Shown: positions 31,430-40,572, counted from the first letter of the stretch. The stretch is DNA of 43,903 bases from Streptomyces populi (GCF_002911015.1 NZ_KZ626911.1:1-43903); one strand, 5' to 3'. Notes: a model not told the origin generated them from the sequence alone. Numbers and translations: made by a program.

Positions 31430-31498
31430 ATGGCGGAGCGGGCGCCGCCGGAGAACCGGACGCGCCCGCGGAAAGGCCGGGGACCGCTCATCGGTGGT

Positions 31499-31549
31499 GT
31501 GCGGTCCGCCAGGGGCCGGGGAAGGGGAGCCGCCCCCGGCGGACCGCAC
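31499..31549 (-). terminator. Terminator of the GH5 cellulase/small-peptide transcript
   Basis: GTGCGGTCCGCC (31499-31510) pairs perfectly with GGCGGACCGCAC (31538-31549), and an inner GGGGC/GCCCC pairing extends the structure. It lies 4 bp beyond the small ORF stop on the minus strand. Confidence 0.7.
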
Positions 31550-31553
31550 CCGC

Positions 31554-31670
31554 TCAGCCGGTCACGGTGACGGTGGCGCGGCTGCCGGTGTCGGTGACGG
31601 CGGCGGCTCCACCCGACCCCGCGGCGATCAGGGCGAGTGCCCCGAGAACGGCTGTTCGTGCACGACTCAT
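31554..31670 (-). CDS. Small secreted peptide (38 aa) downstream of the cellulase
   Basis: This ORF starts 11 bp after the GH5 stop, with AAGGA at proper spacing. It encodes a signal-peptide-like head (MSRARTAVLGALALIAAGSG), a GAAAVT cleavage-like region and a short Thr/Val-rich end (TGSRATVTVTG). The transcript then meets a strong hairpin. If processed, only about 15 residues would be exported. It may be a real small secreted peptide, or the remnant of a larger secreted protein cut off by the terminator. No family was recognised. Coupling to the cellulase suggests co-expression. Confidence 0.5.
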   Translation of the reverse strand: MSRARTAVLGALALIAAGSGGAAAVTDTGSRATVTVTG

Positions 31671-31681
31671 GTGGGGGTTCC

Positions 31682-33160
31682 TTATCCGTCGAGGGCGCGC
31701 AGGTGGTCGCGCAGCCCGATGCCGTAGGCGGTCGGGGTTCCGTCGTAGTTCGAGATCAGCGACGGGCCGGAGGAGCAGTCCCAGGTGTTCCAGGTCCACC
31801 CGAGGTAGGACAGGCCCCGGTCGTCGAACCACTTCATGACGGTGTCGACGAACGAGTGGGAGCAGGTGTTCTCGCCGATCTCCCCCGCCACGAGCGGGAC
31901 CTGGGCGGCGACCGGGGCGAGGGTCGAGTTCCAGCAGCTCTCGCTCGCGCAGGTGTTGAAGTTGTAGACGTGGTACGCGGCGACGAGATTGCCCGTGGGA
32001 TCGCTGGGCCGGTACGTCAGCCACTGGCTCAGGTCGTTGGAGTACGCGAGACCGCCGGCCAGGATCAGGTTCTTGGCGCCGGTGCCGCGCACCGCGTCGA
32101 CCAGGTCCTGCATTCCGGCAACCTCGTAGGAGATGCCGGGGCAGGTGCCGCCGTCGCGCCAGCAGGTCCACGCCTGGGTGGTCGTGGAGGTCGCGCGGTC
32201 CGGGTAGGGCTCGTTGAACAGGTCGAAGGTGACGGCCGGGTCGTCCTTGAAGGTGCTCGCGACCGAGGACCAGAAGGACGGGGTGTACTGCGCGTCGGGC
32301 ATCGGTTTCTGGCAGGTGGCGTGCACGTCGGAGCAGCCCGCCGAGTTGCCGGTGTACTGGCCGTAGGTCCAGTGCAGTTCGACGAGCGGCGTCATGCCGT
32401 GCGCCTCGACCTTGGCCACCAAGTCCTTGACCGCGGCGATGTAGTTGGCGCCGGCGTACTCCGGCTTGATGTTGGAAAGGCCCAGCCAGCACTCCTCGTT
32501 CAGCGGGATGCGGACCGTGTTGGCCTTCCAGTCGGCGATCGCCTCGACGGAGGCGTCGTCGACGGGGCCGTCGAAGAAGCCGTAGCCCTGGACGCACATG
32601 AACTCGCCGCCGGAGCGGTTGACGCCGAGCATCCTGCGGGTGGCTCCCACGGAGTCGACCAGCTTGTTGCCCGAGACGTGCAGTTTCGGTGCCTCACCGC
32701 CGGACGGAGGCGGATCGGTGGGGGTGGGGGTGGGCGTCGGCTGGGTGTCCACGTTGCAGGTGGTGCCGTTGAGCCGGAAGGCCGTCGGCACCGTGTTGCT
32801 TCCCGACCAGGACGCGAGGAAGCCGGCGCTGACGCTCGCGCCGCTCGCGAGCGAGCCGTTCCAGCTCTCGTTCGCGGCGGTCACCGTCGTACCGGACTGG
32901 GACCACTTGGCGTTCCAGCCCTGGGTGACCTTCTGACCGTTCGGGAAGTCGAAGCCGAGACTCCAACCGCTCAGCGCGGCCATGTTGTTGGTGATCTTCA
33001 CGGCGCCCTGGAAGCCGGTGTCCCACTGGCCGGTGACCGAGTACTCCACCGTGCACGCGGGAGTTGCTCCCGAGGCCGTGACGACCGGCGCGACGGCCGT
33101 GCCCACGAGGGCGACGGCGGCGCCGATGACCAAGAGAGGCAGACGCGGGGGGTGACGCAT
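31682..33160 (-). CDS. Secreted endoglucanase, GH5 with N-terminal CBM2
   Basis: The product (492 aa) has a signal peptide (about residues 1-32), a CBM2 module (Cys36-Cys135, with Trp residues for cellulose binding), a PTPTPTPTDPPP linker, and a GH5 catalytic domain (about 158-490). The acid/base is Glu317 in FDLFNEPYPD and the nucleophile Glu427 in VAGEIGEN. It cleaves internal beta-1,4-glucan bonds of cellulose outside the cell. ATG 33160 follows AAGGAG. It is divergent from the GH48 gene. A near-perfect CebR-type box lies 50 bp upstream, so repression relieved by cello-oligosaccharides is expected. Confidence 0.95.
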   Translation of the reverse strand: MRHPPRLPLLVIGAAVALVGTAVAPVVTASGATPACTVEYSVTGQWDTGFQGAVKITNNMAALSGWSLGFDFPNGQKVTQGWNAKWSQSGTTVTAANESWNGSLASGASVSAGFLASWSGSNTVPTAFRLNGTTCNVDTQPTPTPTPTDPPPSGGEAPKLHVSGNKLVDSVGATRRMLGVNRSGGEFMCVQGYGFFDGPVDDASVEAIADWKANTVRIPLNEECWLGLSNIKPEYAGANYIAAVKDLVAKVEAHGMTPLVELHWTYGQYTGNSAGCSDVHATCQKPMPDAQYTPSFWSSVASTFKDDPAVTFDLFNEPYPDRATSTTTQAWTCWRDGGTCPGISYEVAGMQDLVDAVRGTGAKNLILAGGLAYSNDLSQWLTYRPSDPTGNLVAAYHVYNFNTCASESCWNSTLAPVAAQVPLVAGEIGENTCSHSFVDTVMKWFDDRGLSYLGWTWNTWDCSSGPSLISNYDGTPTAYGIGLRDHLRALDG

Positions 33161-33209
33161 GAAGCGACTCCTTGCAGCTCTGGCGCGCCGTGACGGACGC
33201 GTCGACTGA

Positions 33210-33223
33210 TGGAACCGCTCCCA
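33210..33223. promoter_or_regulatory. CebR-type box upstream of the GH5 gene (12/14)
   Basis: TGGAACCGCTCCCA differs at two positions from the 14-bp CebR operator TGGGAGCGCTCCCA known from Streptomyces cellulose/cellobiose genes. It lies 50 bp before the GH5 start. Confidence 0.75.
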
Positions 33224-33341
33224 CTGGTGCGGATGAAGCTAGCGCCAAGTGCCCGCGTTGCCCAGAGGAGTCGCACAGTTGATCTGTCGAATCATTTCGA
33301 CTCTTCAAGCACCTTGACCGCCCACACCCCTCTCTCCAATA

Positions 33342-33355
33342 TGGGAGCGCTCCCA
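33342..33355. promoter_or_regulatory. Perfect CebR box upstream of the GH48 gene
   Basis: TGGGAGCGCTCCCA is identical to the established CebR (LacI-family) palindrome. It is 60 bp before the GH48 start, in the divergent promoter shared with the GH5 gene. Confidence 0.92.
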
Positions 33356-33415
33356 CTGGTTCAAGGCTTGTTGCTCCTCCCCCCAATCTCCGAGCCGCAA
33401 GGAGGAACCAGCACC

Positions 33416-36340
33416 ATGGATCCCAGCCCTCGATGGAGACGTCGCCGCAGTTCACGGCGCCTGTGGACCGCCGTAGTGGCGGCCCTGGCCCTCCCGCTCG
33501 CGACTCTGGCGACCGGTACGACTCCCGCACACGCGGCCACGGTCCAGTGCAGTGTCGACTACAAGACCAACGACTGGGGCTCCGGCTTCACCGCGGATCT
33601 GACCATCACCAACCGGGGCACCGACGCCATCAACGGCTGGACCCTGACGTACGCCTACACGGGCAACCAGACCCTCACCAACGGCTGGAACGGCACCTGG
33701 TCGCAGTCCGGCAAGAACGTGACCGTGAACAACGCCGCCTGGAACGGGACGATCGCCGCCGGCACCGCCGTCACCACCGGCGCGCAGTTCACCTACAGCG
33801 GCACCAACACCGCCCCCGCGTCCTACGCCGTCAACGGCACCACCTGCACCGGGGCGCACCAACCGCCGATCACCGTGCTGACCAGCCCGGCGGCGGGCGC
33901 CGTCTACACCCAGGGCGACGCCGTCCCGCTGGCCGCGACCGCGGCGGCGGCCGACGGGGCGACCGTCTCCAAGGTCGAGTTCTACGACGACACGACCCTG
34001 CTCGGCACCGACACCAGCTCCCCGTACACGCTGTCGACGTCGGGCCTCTCCGTCGGCGCCCACTCCATCGTCGCGAAGGCCTACGACAGCCTGGGCGCGT
34101 CGGCGGCCTCCACCCCCGTCGGCATCACGGTCGCCTCGGGACCGGCGATCGTCGCCTCGCCGACCCAGCTCGGCGTGCAGCAGGGCAAGTCGGGGACGTT
34201 CACGGTCAAGCTCTCGACCCAGCCGAGCGCCAACGTGACGGTGGCGGTGGCCCGCACGGACGGGAACACCGGACTGTCGGTGACCGGCGGTTCGAGTCTG
34301 ACCTTCACCCCGTCGAACTGGAACACCGCCCAGACGGTGACGATCACCGCCGACGCCTCGGGCACCGGGTCCGCGACCTTCACGGCCTCGGCGACCGGTC
34401 AGGCCAAGGCGACGGTCACCGTGACGGAGCTGGCGGCGACCAAGGCGTACGACGCCCGCTTCCTGGACCTCTACGGCAAGATCACCAACCCGGCGAACGG
34501 CTACTTCTCCCCCGAGGGCATCCCGTACCACTCGGTGGAGACGCTGATCGTCGAGGCGCCGGACCAGGGCCACGAGACGACGTCCGAGGCGTACAGCTAT
34601 CTGATCTGGCTCCAGGCGATGTACGGGAAGGTCACCGGCGACTGGTCGAAGTTCAACGCCGCGTGGTCGACCATGGAGACGTACATGATCCCCACGCACG
34701 CCGACCAGCCGACGAACTCCTTCTACAACGCGTCCAAGCCGGCCACCTACGCGCCCGAGCTGGACACCCCGAACGAGTACCCGGCCAAGCTCGACACCGG
34801 TGTCTCGGTCGGCTCGGACCCGATCGCCGGCGAGCTGAAGAGCGCGTACGGCACGGACGACGTGTACGGCATGCACTGGCTCCAGGACGTGGACAACACC
34901 TACGGCTACGGCAACGAGCCCGGCAAGTGCGAGGCCGGTCCGACCGCCACCGGTCCGTCGTACATCAACACCTTCCAGCGCGGCGCGCAGGAGTCGGTGT
35001 GGGAGACGGTGCCGCAGCCGACCTGCGACGCCTTCAAGTACGGCGGCAAGAACGGCTACCTGGACCTCTTCACCGGGGACTCCTCGTACGCCAAGCAGTG
35101 GAAGTACACGGACGCCCCGGACGCCGACGCGCGTGCGGTACAGGCCGCGTACTGGGCCGACGTGTGGGCCAAGGCCCAGGGCAGGAGCGCCGACGTGTCG
35201 GCGACCGTCGGCAAGGCGGCGAAGATGGGCGACTATCTGCGCTACGCGATGTACGACAAGTACTTCAAGAAGATAGGCAATTGCGTCGGACCGTCGGCCT
35301 GCGCCGCGGGCACCGGCAAGGACGCCTCGCACTACCTGCTCTCCTGGTACTACGCCTGGGGCGGCGCGACCGACACCTCGGCGGGCTGGGCCTGGCGCAT
35401 CGGCTCCAGCCACACCCACGGCGGCTACCAGAACCCGCTGGCCGCCTACGCGCTCAGCACCAACGCCGACCTGAAGCCCAAGTCGGCGACGGGCGCCTCG
35501 GACTGGGCCACCTCGCTGACCCGGCAGCTGGAGTTCTACCGCTGGCTCCAGTCGAGCGAGGGCGCCATCGCGGGCGGCGCGACCAACAGCTGGGCGGGCC
35601 GTTACGCGACGCCTCCCACCGGGACGCCGACCTTCTACGGCATGTACTACGACCAGCAGCCGGTGTACCACGACCCACCGTCCAACCAGTGGTTCGGCTT
35701 CCAGGCGTGGTCCATGGAGCGGGTCGCCGAGTACTACCAGCAGACGGGGAACGCGAACGCCAAGACGGTCCTCGACAAGTGGGTCGCGTGGGCGCTGTCC
35801 AAGACCACGATCAACCCCGACGGCACCTACCGGATCCCCTCCACCCTCCAGTGGTCCGGTGCCCCGGACACCTGGAACGCGTCGAGTCCCGGCTCCAACA
35901 GCGGGCTCCACGTGACCGTCGCCGACTACACGAACGACGTGGGCGTGGCCGCCGCGTACGCCAAGACCCTGTCGTACTACGCCGCCAGGTCCGGCAACAC
36001 CCAGGCGAAGACGACGGCCAAGGCGCTCCTGGACGGCATGTGGAACAACTACCAGGACGCCCTCGGCGTGGCCGTCCCGGAGACCCGCGCCGACTACAAC
36101 CGCTTCAACGACAGCGTGTACGTGCCGAGCACCTTCAGCGGCACCATGCCGAACGGCGACGCGATCAACTCCTCCTCCACCTTCGCCTCGCTGCGCTCCT
36201 TCTACAAGAACGACCCGGCCTGGTCGAAGATCCAGGCCTATCTGGCGGGCGGCGCCGCGCCCGTCTTCACGTACCACCGGTTCTGGGCGCAGGCGGACAT
36301 CGCCCTCGCCATGGGCTCGTACGCGGAGCTTCTCGAATAG
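33416..36340 (+). CDS. Secreted cellobiohydrolase, GH48 with CBM2 and two Ig-like domains
   Basis: The product (974 aa) is a reducing-end cellobiohydrolase of family 48, a processive enzyme central to crystalline cellulose breakdown. Modules in order are a signal peptide (1-40, ending PAHA), CBM2 (Cys45-Cys144), an Ig-like/Big_7-type domain (about 151-239, SPAAGAVYTQGDAV … SKVEFYDDTTLLG), a second beta-sandwich (about 243-337), and GH48 (about 345-974). The motif QGHETTSEAYSY at 384-394 holds the family's catalytic acid region. ATG 33416 follows AAGGAGGA. It is controlled from a promoter with a perfect CebR box. The GH74 gene follows after 141 bp. Confidence 0.95.
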   Translation: MDPSPRWRRRRSSRRLWTAVVAALALPLATLATGTTPAHAATVQCSVDYKTNDWGSGFTADLTITNRGTDAINGWTLTYAYTGNQTLTNGWNGTWSQSGKNVTVNNAAWNGTIAAGTAVTTGAQFTYSGTNTAPASYAVNGTTCTGAHQPPITVLTSPAAGAVYTQGDAVPLAATAAAADGATVSKVEFYDDTTLLGTDTSSPYTLSTSGLSVGAHSIVAKAYDSLGASAASTPVGITVASGPAIVASPTQLGVQQGKSGTFTVKLSTQPSANVTVAVARTDGNTGLSVTGGSSLTFTPSNWNTAQTVTITADASGTGSATFTASATGQAKATVTVTELAATKAYDARFLDLYGKITNPANGYFSPEGIPYHSVETLIVEAPDQGHETTSEAYSYLIWLQAMYGKVTGDWSKFNAAWSTMETYMIPTHADQPTNSFYNASKPATYAPELDTPNEYPAKLDTGVSVGSDPIAGELKSAYGTDDVYGMHWLQDVDNTYGYGNEPGKCEAGPTATGPSYINTFQRGAQESVWETVPQPTCDAFKYGGKNGYLDLFTGDSSYAKQWKYTDAPDADARAVQAAYWADVWAKAQGRSADVSATVGKAAKMGDYLRYAMYDKYFKKIGNCVGPSACAAGTGKDASHYLLSWYYAWGGATDTSAGWAWRIGSSHTHGGYQNPLAAYALSTNADLKPKSATGASDWATSLTRQLEFYRWLQSSEGAIAGGATNSWAGRYATPPTGTPTFYGMYYDQQPVYHDPPSNQWFGFQAWSMERVAEYYQQTGNANAKTVLDKWVAWALSKTTINPDGTYRIPSTLQWSGAPDTWNASSPGSNSGLHVTVADYTNDVGVAAAYAKTLSYYAARSGNTQAKTTAKALLDGMWNNYQDALGVAVPETRADYNRFNDSVYVPSTFSGTMPNGDAINSSSTFASLRSFYKNDPAWSKIQAYLAGGAAPVFTYHRFWAQADIALAMGSYAELLE

Positions 36341-36391
36341 TCCCCGCTGTGGCTCCGGGTACGCGGTCCTGTCCCTGACGGCAGGGCCACC

Positions 36392-36430
36392 GGCCGGGCG
36401 GTCCCTCACCGCACTGAGGGCCGCCCGGCC
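36392..36430 (+). terminator. Hairpin between the GH48 and GH74 genes
   Basis: GGCCGGGCGG-T-CCCTC pairs with GAGGGCCGCCCGGCC, a stem of 15 bp with a single bulged T, 52 bp after the GH48 stop. There is no T-run, so partial read-through into the GH74 gene is possible. Confidence 0.65.
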
Positions 36431-36481
36431 ATCACTTGCCCCCTTCCCCGCTCGTCCCGTGCACCGGAGAGGACTCCCCCC

Positions 36482-39142
36482 GTGCGAAGAACACGCATCC
36501 TCACGGCCGTACTCGCCCTCGCCGCCGGGCTGTTGGCCGGCACCCCGCCCGCGCTGGCCGCGAGCACCCCCACCACGACGCTCGCGGCGGACACGTACAC
36601 CTGGAAGAACGCGCGCGTCGACGGCGGCGGCTTCGTCCCCGGCATCGTCTTCAACCGCTCCGAAAAGAACCTCGCCTACGCCCGCACCGACATCGGCGGC
36701 GCCTACCGCTGGGTCCAGGCGACGAAGAGCTGGACCCCGCTGCTGGACTCCGTCGGCTGGAACGAGTGGGGCCACACCGGCGTCGTCAGCCTCGCCTCCG
36801 ACTCCGTCGACCCGGACAAGGTGTACGCGGCCGTCGGCACGTACACCAACGGCTGGGACCCGACGAACGGAGCCGTCCTGCGCTCCTCGGACCGCGGGGC
36901 GAGCTGGCAGAAGGCCGACCTGCCGTTCAAGCTGGGCGGCAACATGCCCGGACGGGGCACGGGCGAGCGGCTGGCCGTGGACCCGAACAAGAACAGCGTG
37001 CTCTACCTCGGGGCGCCCAGCGGCAAGGGTCTGTGGCGCTCCACGGACTCCGGGGCGAGCTGGTCGCAGGTCACGGCGTTCCCCAACGTGGGCAACTACG
37101 TCCAGGACCCCACCGACACCAGCGGCTACGCCTCCGACAACCAGGGCGTCGTCTGGGTCACCTTCGACGAGTCGACCGGCACCCGGGGAAGCGCCACGCA
37201 GACGGTCTACGTGGGGGTCGCCGACAAGGACAACGCGGTCTACCGCTCGACGGACGGCGGGACGACCTGGTCCCGGCTCGCGGGGCAGCCGACCGGCTAC
37301 CTCGCCCACAAGGGCGTCCTCGACGCGGTGAACGGCTACCTCTATCTCGCCTACAGCGACAAGGGCGGCCCGTACGACGGCGGCAAGGGCCAGGTGTGGC
37401 GGTACGCGACGAGGACGGGGGCGTGGACGAACATCAGCCCGGTGGCGGAGGCCGACACCTACTACGGCTTCAGCGGGCTGACGATCGACCGGCAGCACCC
37501 GGGGACCGTGATGGCGACAGCGTACAGCTCCTGGTGGCCGGACACCCAGATCTTCCGGTCCACGGACAGCGGCGGCACCTGGACGAAGGCGTGGGACTAC
37601 ACCTCCTACCCGAACCGTTCGAACCGCTACACGATCGACGTCTCCTCCGTGCCCTGGCTGACCTTCGGCGCGAACCCCTCACCGCCCGAACAGACCCCCA
37701 AACTCGGCTGGATGACCGAGGGCCTGGAGATCGACCCATTCGACTCGGCCCGGATGATGTACGGGACGGGCGCGACGGTCTACGGCACCGAGAACCTCAC
37801 CGACTGGGACAGTGGCGGTCAGTTCACCGTCAAGCCCATGGTCCAGGGCCTCGAGGAGACGGCCGTCAACGACCTCGCCTCTCCCCCGTCGGGCGCCCCC
37901 CTGCTGAGCGCGCTCGGCGACATCGGCGGATTCCGGCACACGGATCTGACCAAGGTCCCCTCGATGATGTACACCTCGCCGAACCTCACCACCACGACCA
38001 GCCTCGACTACGCCGAGACCGACCCGAACACGGTGGTGCGTGTCGGAAACCTCGACTCCGGTCCGCACATCGGGTTCTCGACGGACAACGGCGCCAACTG
38101 GTTCGCGGGCAGCGACCCTTCGGGCGTCACCGGCGGCGGCACGGTCGCCGCGGCCCCGGACGGCAGCCGCTTCGTGTGGAGCCCGGCGGGCACCGGCGTG
38201 CAGTACACCACCGGGTTCGGTACGTCGTGGTCGGCGTCGACCGGCATCCCCGCCGGCGCGGTCGTCGAGTCGGACCGGGTCGACCCCAAGACCTTCTACG
38301 GCTTCAAGTCCGGCAGTTTCTACGTCAGTTCGGACGGCGGGGCGACCTTCACGGCGTCCGCGGCAGCCAACCTGCCGGCCGGGGACAGCGCCCGCTTCAA
38401 GGCGCTGCCCGGCACGAAGGGCGACGTGTGGCTGGCGGGCGGCGCGAGCGACGGAGCGTACGGGCTGTGGCACTCGACGGACTCCGGCGCGACCTTCGCC
38501 AAGCTGTCGAACGTCGACCAGGCCGACACGATCGGCTTCGGCAAGGCGGCGACCGGATCCTCGTACCAGACGCTCTACACCAGCGCGAAGATCGGGGGCG
38601 TCCGCGGGATCTTCCGGTCGACGGACAAGGGCGCGAGCTGGACCCGCGTCAACGACGACGCCCACCAGTGGGGCTGGACCGGCGCGGCCGTCACCGGGGA
38701 CCCACGGGTCTACGGACGCGTGTACGTCGCGACGAACGGGCGCGGGATCGTCTACGGCGACACGTCGGACGGCGGGGGCGGTGACGGGGGCGGCGGTACG
38801 GATCCGACACCTCCGCCGACCGGAGCCTGCTCGGTGACGTACAAGATCGCGAACCAGTGGCAGGGCGGCTTCCAGGCCGACGTGTCGCTGACCAACACGG
38901 GCTCCGCCGCCTGGACCGGCTGGACCCTGGACTGGTCGTTCGCCGACGGCCAGAAGGTCACCCAGTTGTGGAACGCGGACCACACGCAGTCGGGCGCGGC
39001 GGTGAGCGCCAAGAGCCTCGGCTGGAACGCGAACGTCGCGGCGGGTTCGACGGTCGGCTTCGGCTTCACCGGGAGCTGGACGGGGACGAACACGAAACCG
39101 GCGGCCTTCAGGATGGGGGACCGGACCTGCGCGGTGAGTTGA
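36482..39142 (+). CDS. Secreted xyloglucanase, GH74 with C-terminal CBM2
   Basis: The product (886 aa) has a signal peptide (1-27), a GH74 double beta-propeller (about 35-760), a Gly/Asp-rich linker and a C-terminal CBM2 (about 782-885). The two catalytic Asp motifs are present: Asp70 in ARTDIGGAYRW and Asp480 in ALGDIGGFRH. Several sialidase-like Asp-boxes (STDSGASW, STDGGTTW, STDSGGTW) mark the propeller blades. It hydrolyses the xyloglucan backbone in plant cell walls, complementing the GH5 and GH48 cellulases. The GTG start follows GGAGAGGA. No CebR box is visible in the 141-bp gap, so it depends on GH48 read-through or on a different signal. Confidence 0.94.
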   Translation: MRRTRILTAVLALAAGLLAGTPPALAASTPTTTLAADTYTWKNARVDGGGFVPGIVFNRSEKNLAYARTDIGGAYRWVQATKSWTPLLDSVGWNEWGHTGVVSLASDSVDPDKVYAAVGTYTNGWDPTNGAVLRSSDRGASWQKADLPFKLGGNMPGRGTGERLAVDPNKNSVLYLGAPSGKGLWRSTDSGASWSQVTAFPNVGNYVQDPTDTSGYASDNQGVVWVTFDESTGTRGSATQTVYVGVADKDNAVYRSTDGGTTWSRLAGQPTGYLAHKGVLDAVNGYLYLAYSDKGGPYDGGKGQVWRYATRTGAWTNISPVAEADTYYGFSGLTIDRQHPGTVMATAYSSWWPDTQIFRSTDSGGTWTKAWDYTSYPNRSNRYTIDVSSVPWLTFGANPSPPEQTPKLGWMTEGLEIDPFDSARMMYGTGATVYGTENLTDWDSGGQFTVKPMVQGLEETAVNDLASPPSGAPLLSALGDIGGFRHTDLTKVPSMMYTSPNLTTTTSLDYAETDPNTVVRVGNLDSGPHIGFSTDNGANWFAGSDPSGVTGGGTVAAAPDGSRFVWSPAGTGVQYTTGFGTSWSASTGIPAGAVVESDRVDPKTFYGFKSGSFYVSSDGGATFTASAAANLPAGDSARFKALPGTKGDVWLAGGASDGAYGLWHSTDSGATFAKLSNVDQADTIGFGKAATGSSYQTLYTSAKIGGVRGIFRSTDKGASWTRVNDDAHQWGWTGAAVTGDPRVYGRVYVATNGRGIVYGDTSDGGGGDGGGGTDPTPPPTGACSVTYKIANQWQGGFQADVSLTNTGSAAWTGWTLDWSFADGQKVTQLWNADHTQSGAAVSAKSLGWNANVAAGSTVGFGFTGSWTGTNTKPAAFRMGDRTCAVS

Positions 39143-39251
39143 GCCCTCGCCCCACCGTCTCGGGAGCGCGTGGTCCACGGGTCGCACACCCGGCCGGACA
39201 CGCGCCCCCGAGCGACCGGGGCTCTCGAGACGATCACAAATGCGTCACCTC

Positions 39252-39284
39252 GTTCACCCAGTACTCACACTTCCTTCACATGTC
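39252..39284 (+). promoter_or_regulatory. PHO-box-like 11-bp direct repeats
   Basis: GTTCACCCAGT, ACTCACACTTC and CTTCACATGTC are contiguous 11-bp units, each with TCAC at the same place. Streptomyces PhoP boxes are 11-bp direct repeats with a GTTCACC core. The array is 43-75 bp upstream of the next gene's ATG, in an A/T-richer patch. Confidence 0.45.
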
Positions 39285-39326
39285 TCGCTATCGTCACCCC
39301 ATCACGAACCATCCCTTGGGGGGACC

Positions 39327-39884
39327 ATGTCGTACAGCCAGCCGCCGTTCGGATCCGGGCGGCAGCCTGTGCCGCCCGGACCGGCACCGCAGCCGAGCCG
39401 GCCCCGTTGGGCGCGCAAGCGCTACGTGCTGCCGTCGATCGCGTTCGCCTTCTTCCTCGGCGTCGGCGCCGGCGGCAGTGACAGCGGCGACGGCGGACAG
39501 AAGACCGCGGCCACGAAGGCCGCGGCCGAGAAGGTGCGGCCCGCCCCCACCGTCACCACCACGACGACCGCGACCGCGACGGTGACCGCCGAGCCGGAGC
39601 CGACGCCGACGGTGACCGCGACGAAGACGGTCAAGGTGAAGGTGAAGGTCACCGTCACCGCGCGAGCCGCCTCGCACAGCGGCTCGGGCAGCAGCGGTTC
39701 CGGTGGCAGCGGCGGCTCCGGAACCAGTGTCGGCACCTGCTCGATCACCTCCAACGCGGGCAACTGCTACTCGGCCGGCCAGTACTGCCGCAACAGCGAC
39801 CACGGCGCCAGCACGACCACCGCGGGCGGCACCAGGATCACGTGCGCGTACCGCTCCGGCGGGTGGCGCTGGACGTACAGCTGA
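39327..39884 (+). CDS. Hypothetical protein with one membrane segment and a Cys-containing C-terminal domain
   Basis: The product (185 aa) is not recognised as a named family. A Pro-rich cytosolic head (1-33) leads to a short hydrophobic segment (RKRYVLPSIAFAFFLGVGAGG, about residues 32-51). A long Thr/Val/Lys-rich and Ser/Gly-rich linker (about 55-135) follows. A compact C-terminal domain has four Cys (GTCSITS, GNCYSAGQYCRNSDHG and ITCAYR) and ends GGWRWTYS. The layout resembles Streptomyces membrane-anchored proteins that display a small disulfide-bonded domain outside. ATG 39327 has GGGGGGA just upstream. PHO-box-like repeats precede it and a terminator follows. Confidence 0.75.
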   Translation: MSYSQPPFGSGRQPVPPGPAPQPSRPRWARKRYVLPSIAFAFFLGVGAGGSDSGDGGQKTAATKAAAEKVRPAPTVTTTTTATATVTAEPEPTPTVTATKTVKVKVKVTVTARAASHSGSGSSGSGGSGGSGTSVGTCSITSNAGNCYSAGQYCRNSDHGASTTTAGGTRITCAYRSGGWRWTYS

Positions 39885-39926
39885 CGGTCCGCCGGAGAAC
39901 GGGTACGACGGCTCCCGACAGCAGCG

Positions 39927-39961
39927 AGCCCTGCCCCGGTGCATCACGCCGGGGCAGGGCT
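39927..39961 (+). terminator. Terminator after the Cys-containing hypothetical gene
   Basis: GCCCTGCCCCGG (39928-39939) pairs perfectly with CCGGGGCAGGGC (39949-39960), extended by one A-T pair. Only a short TT follows. Confidence 0.75.
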
Positions 39962-40104
39962 TCAGCAGCATCCCCGACTTGTTCGTCGTTGAATGCTTGA
40001 TGGGACCAGCGTAGCGACGGCCACTGACAACGCCTTCGGAGCGCCGATGCGGGAGGCCTGTCCGGGCGGCCGTCCCGGGCTCCGGGACAGGGGTCCCGCG
40101 CTCG

Positions 40105-40446
40105 TCACGGTGATGTCAGTGGCCAGGACTCGCACGAAGGGTCCGCGACGCAGGCGTCCACGGACCTCCGGTTCCGCGTGGCCCGCTCCAGCTCGGCCTC
40201 CGAGAACATCCTCAGCTGATCCGGCAGCCGGTCGCACGTACCGGGCCGGGAGTCGACGCTCTCGCCGACGTCGTAGTCGTCCGCCGACATGACCCCGACC
40301 CAGGCGTCCACGCAGGCCCGGTGGGCCTGCGCGACCGCCTCCGCGGAGGCGGGCCGCCCGCCGGGCCCGCTGTCGCCGCCGAGACCGGAGCAGCCGGCGA
40401 GCGTGAGCCCGGCGGCGGCGAGCAGGGCGGTGACGGAGCTGCGCAT
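40105..40446 (-). CDS. Small putative lipoprotein
   Basis: The product (113 aa) begins MRSSVTALLAAAGLTLAGCSG, a classic lipoprotein signal with lipobox LAGC, so the mature protein would be lipid-anchored outside the membrane from Cys19. The remaining 95 residues contain further Cys (HRACVDAW, PGTCDRLP, VDACVADPSCESWP), suggesting disulfides. Homologous short proteins are common in Streptomyces, and no function is known. ATG 40446 follows GGGGGAT, and the longer frame has no signal-like start. It lies downstream of the WYL regulator on the same strand after 126 bp. Confidence 0.8.
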   Translation of the reverse strand: MRSSVTALLAAAGLTLAGCSGLGGDSGPGGRPASAEAVAQAHRACVDAWVGVMSADDYDVGESVDSRPGTCDRLPDQLRMFSEAELERATRNRRSVDACVADPSCESWPLTSP

Positions 40447-40572
40447 GGATCCCCCGGGACTGACGCGGTGTCGGGGTCCGGACGCTAGCGGCGGTGCGTC
40501 GGCCGGGTGCGCGGATCGGCCGGGCGTCACTCAGCCGAGTGTCACCCGAACGTGGAAGGCCTCCGGATGCCC

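Noticed and set aside
33452..37498. A 1348-codon minus-strand open frame opposite the GH48 and GH74 genes
   Set aside because: Its composition is Gly/Arg/Val/Asp-rich with no domain, and the plus strand encodes complete GH48 and GH74 enzymes with their catalytic motifs. It is a high-GC shadow frame.
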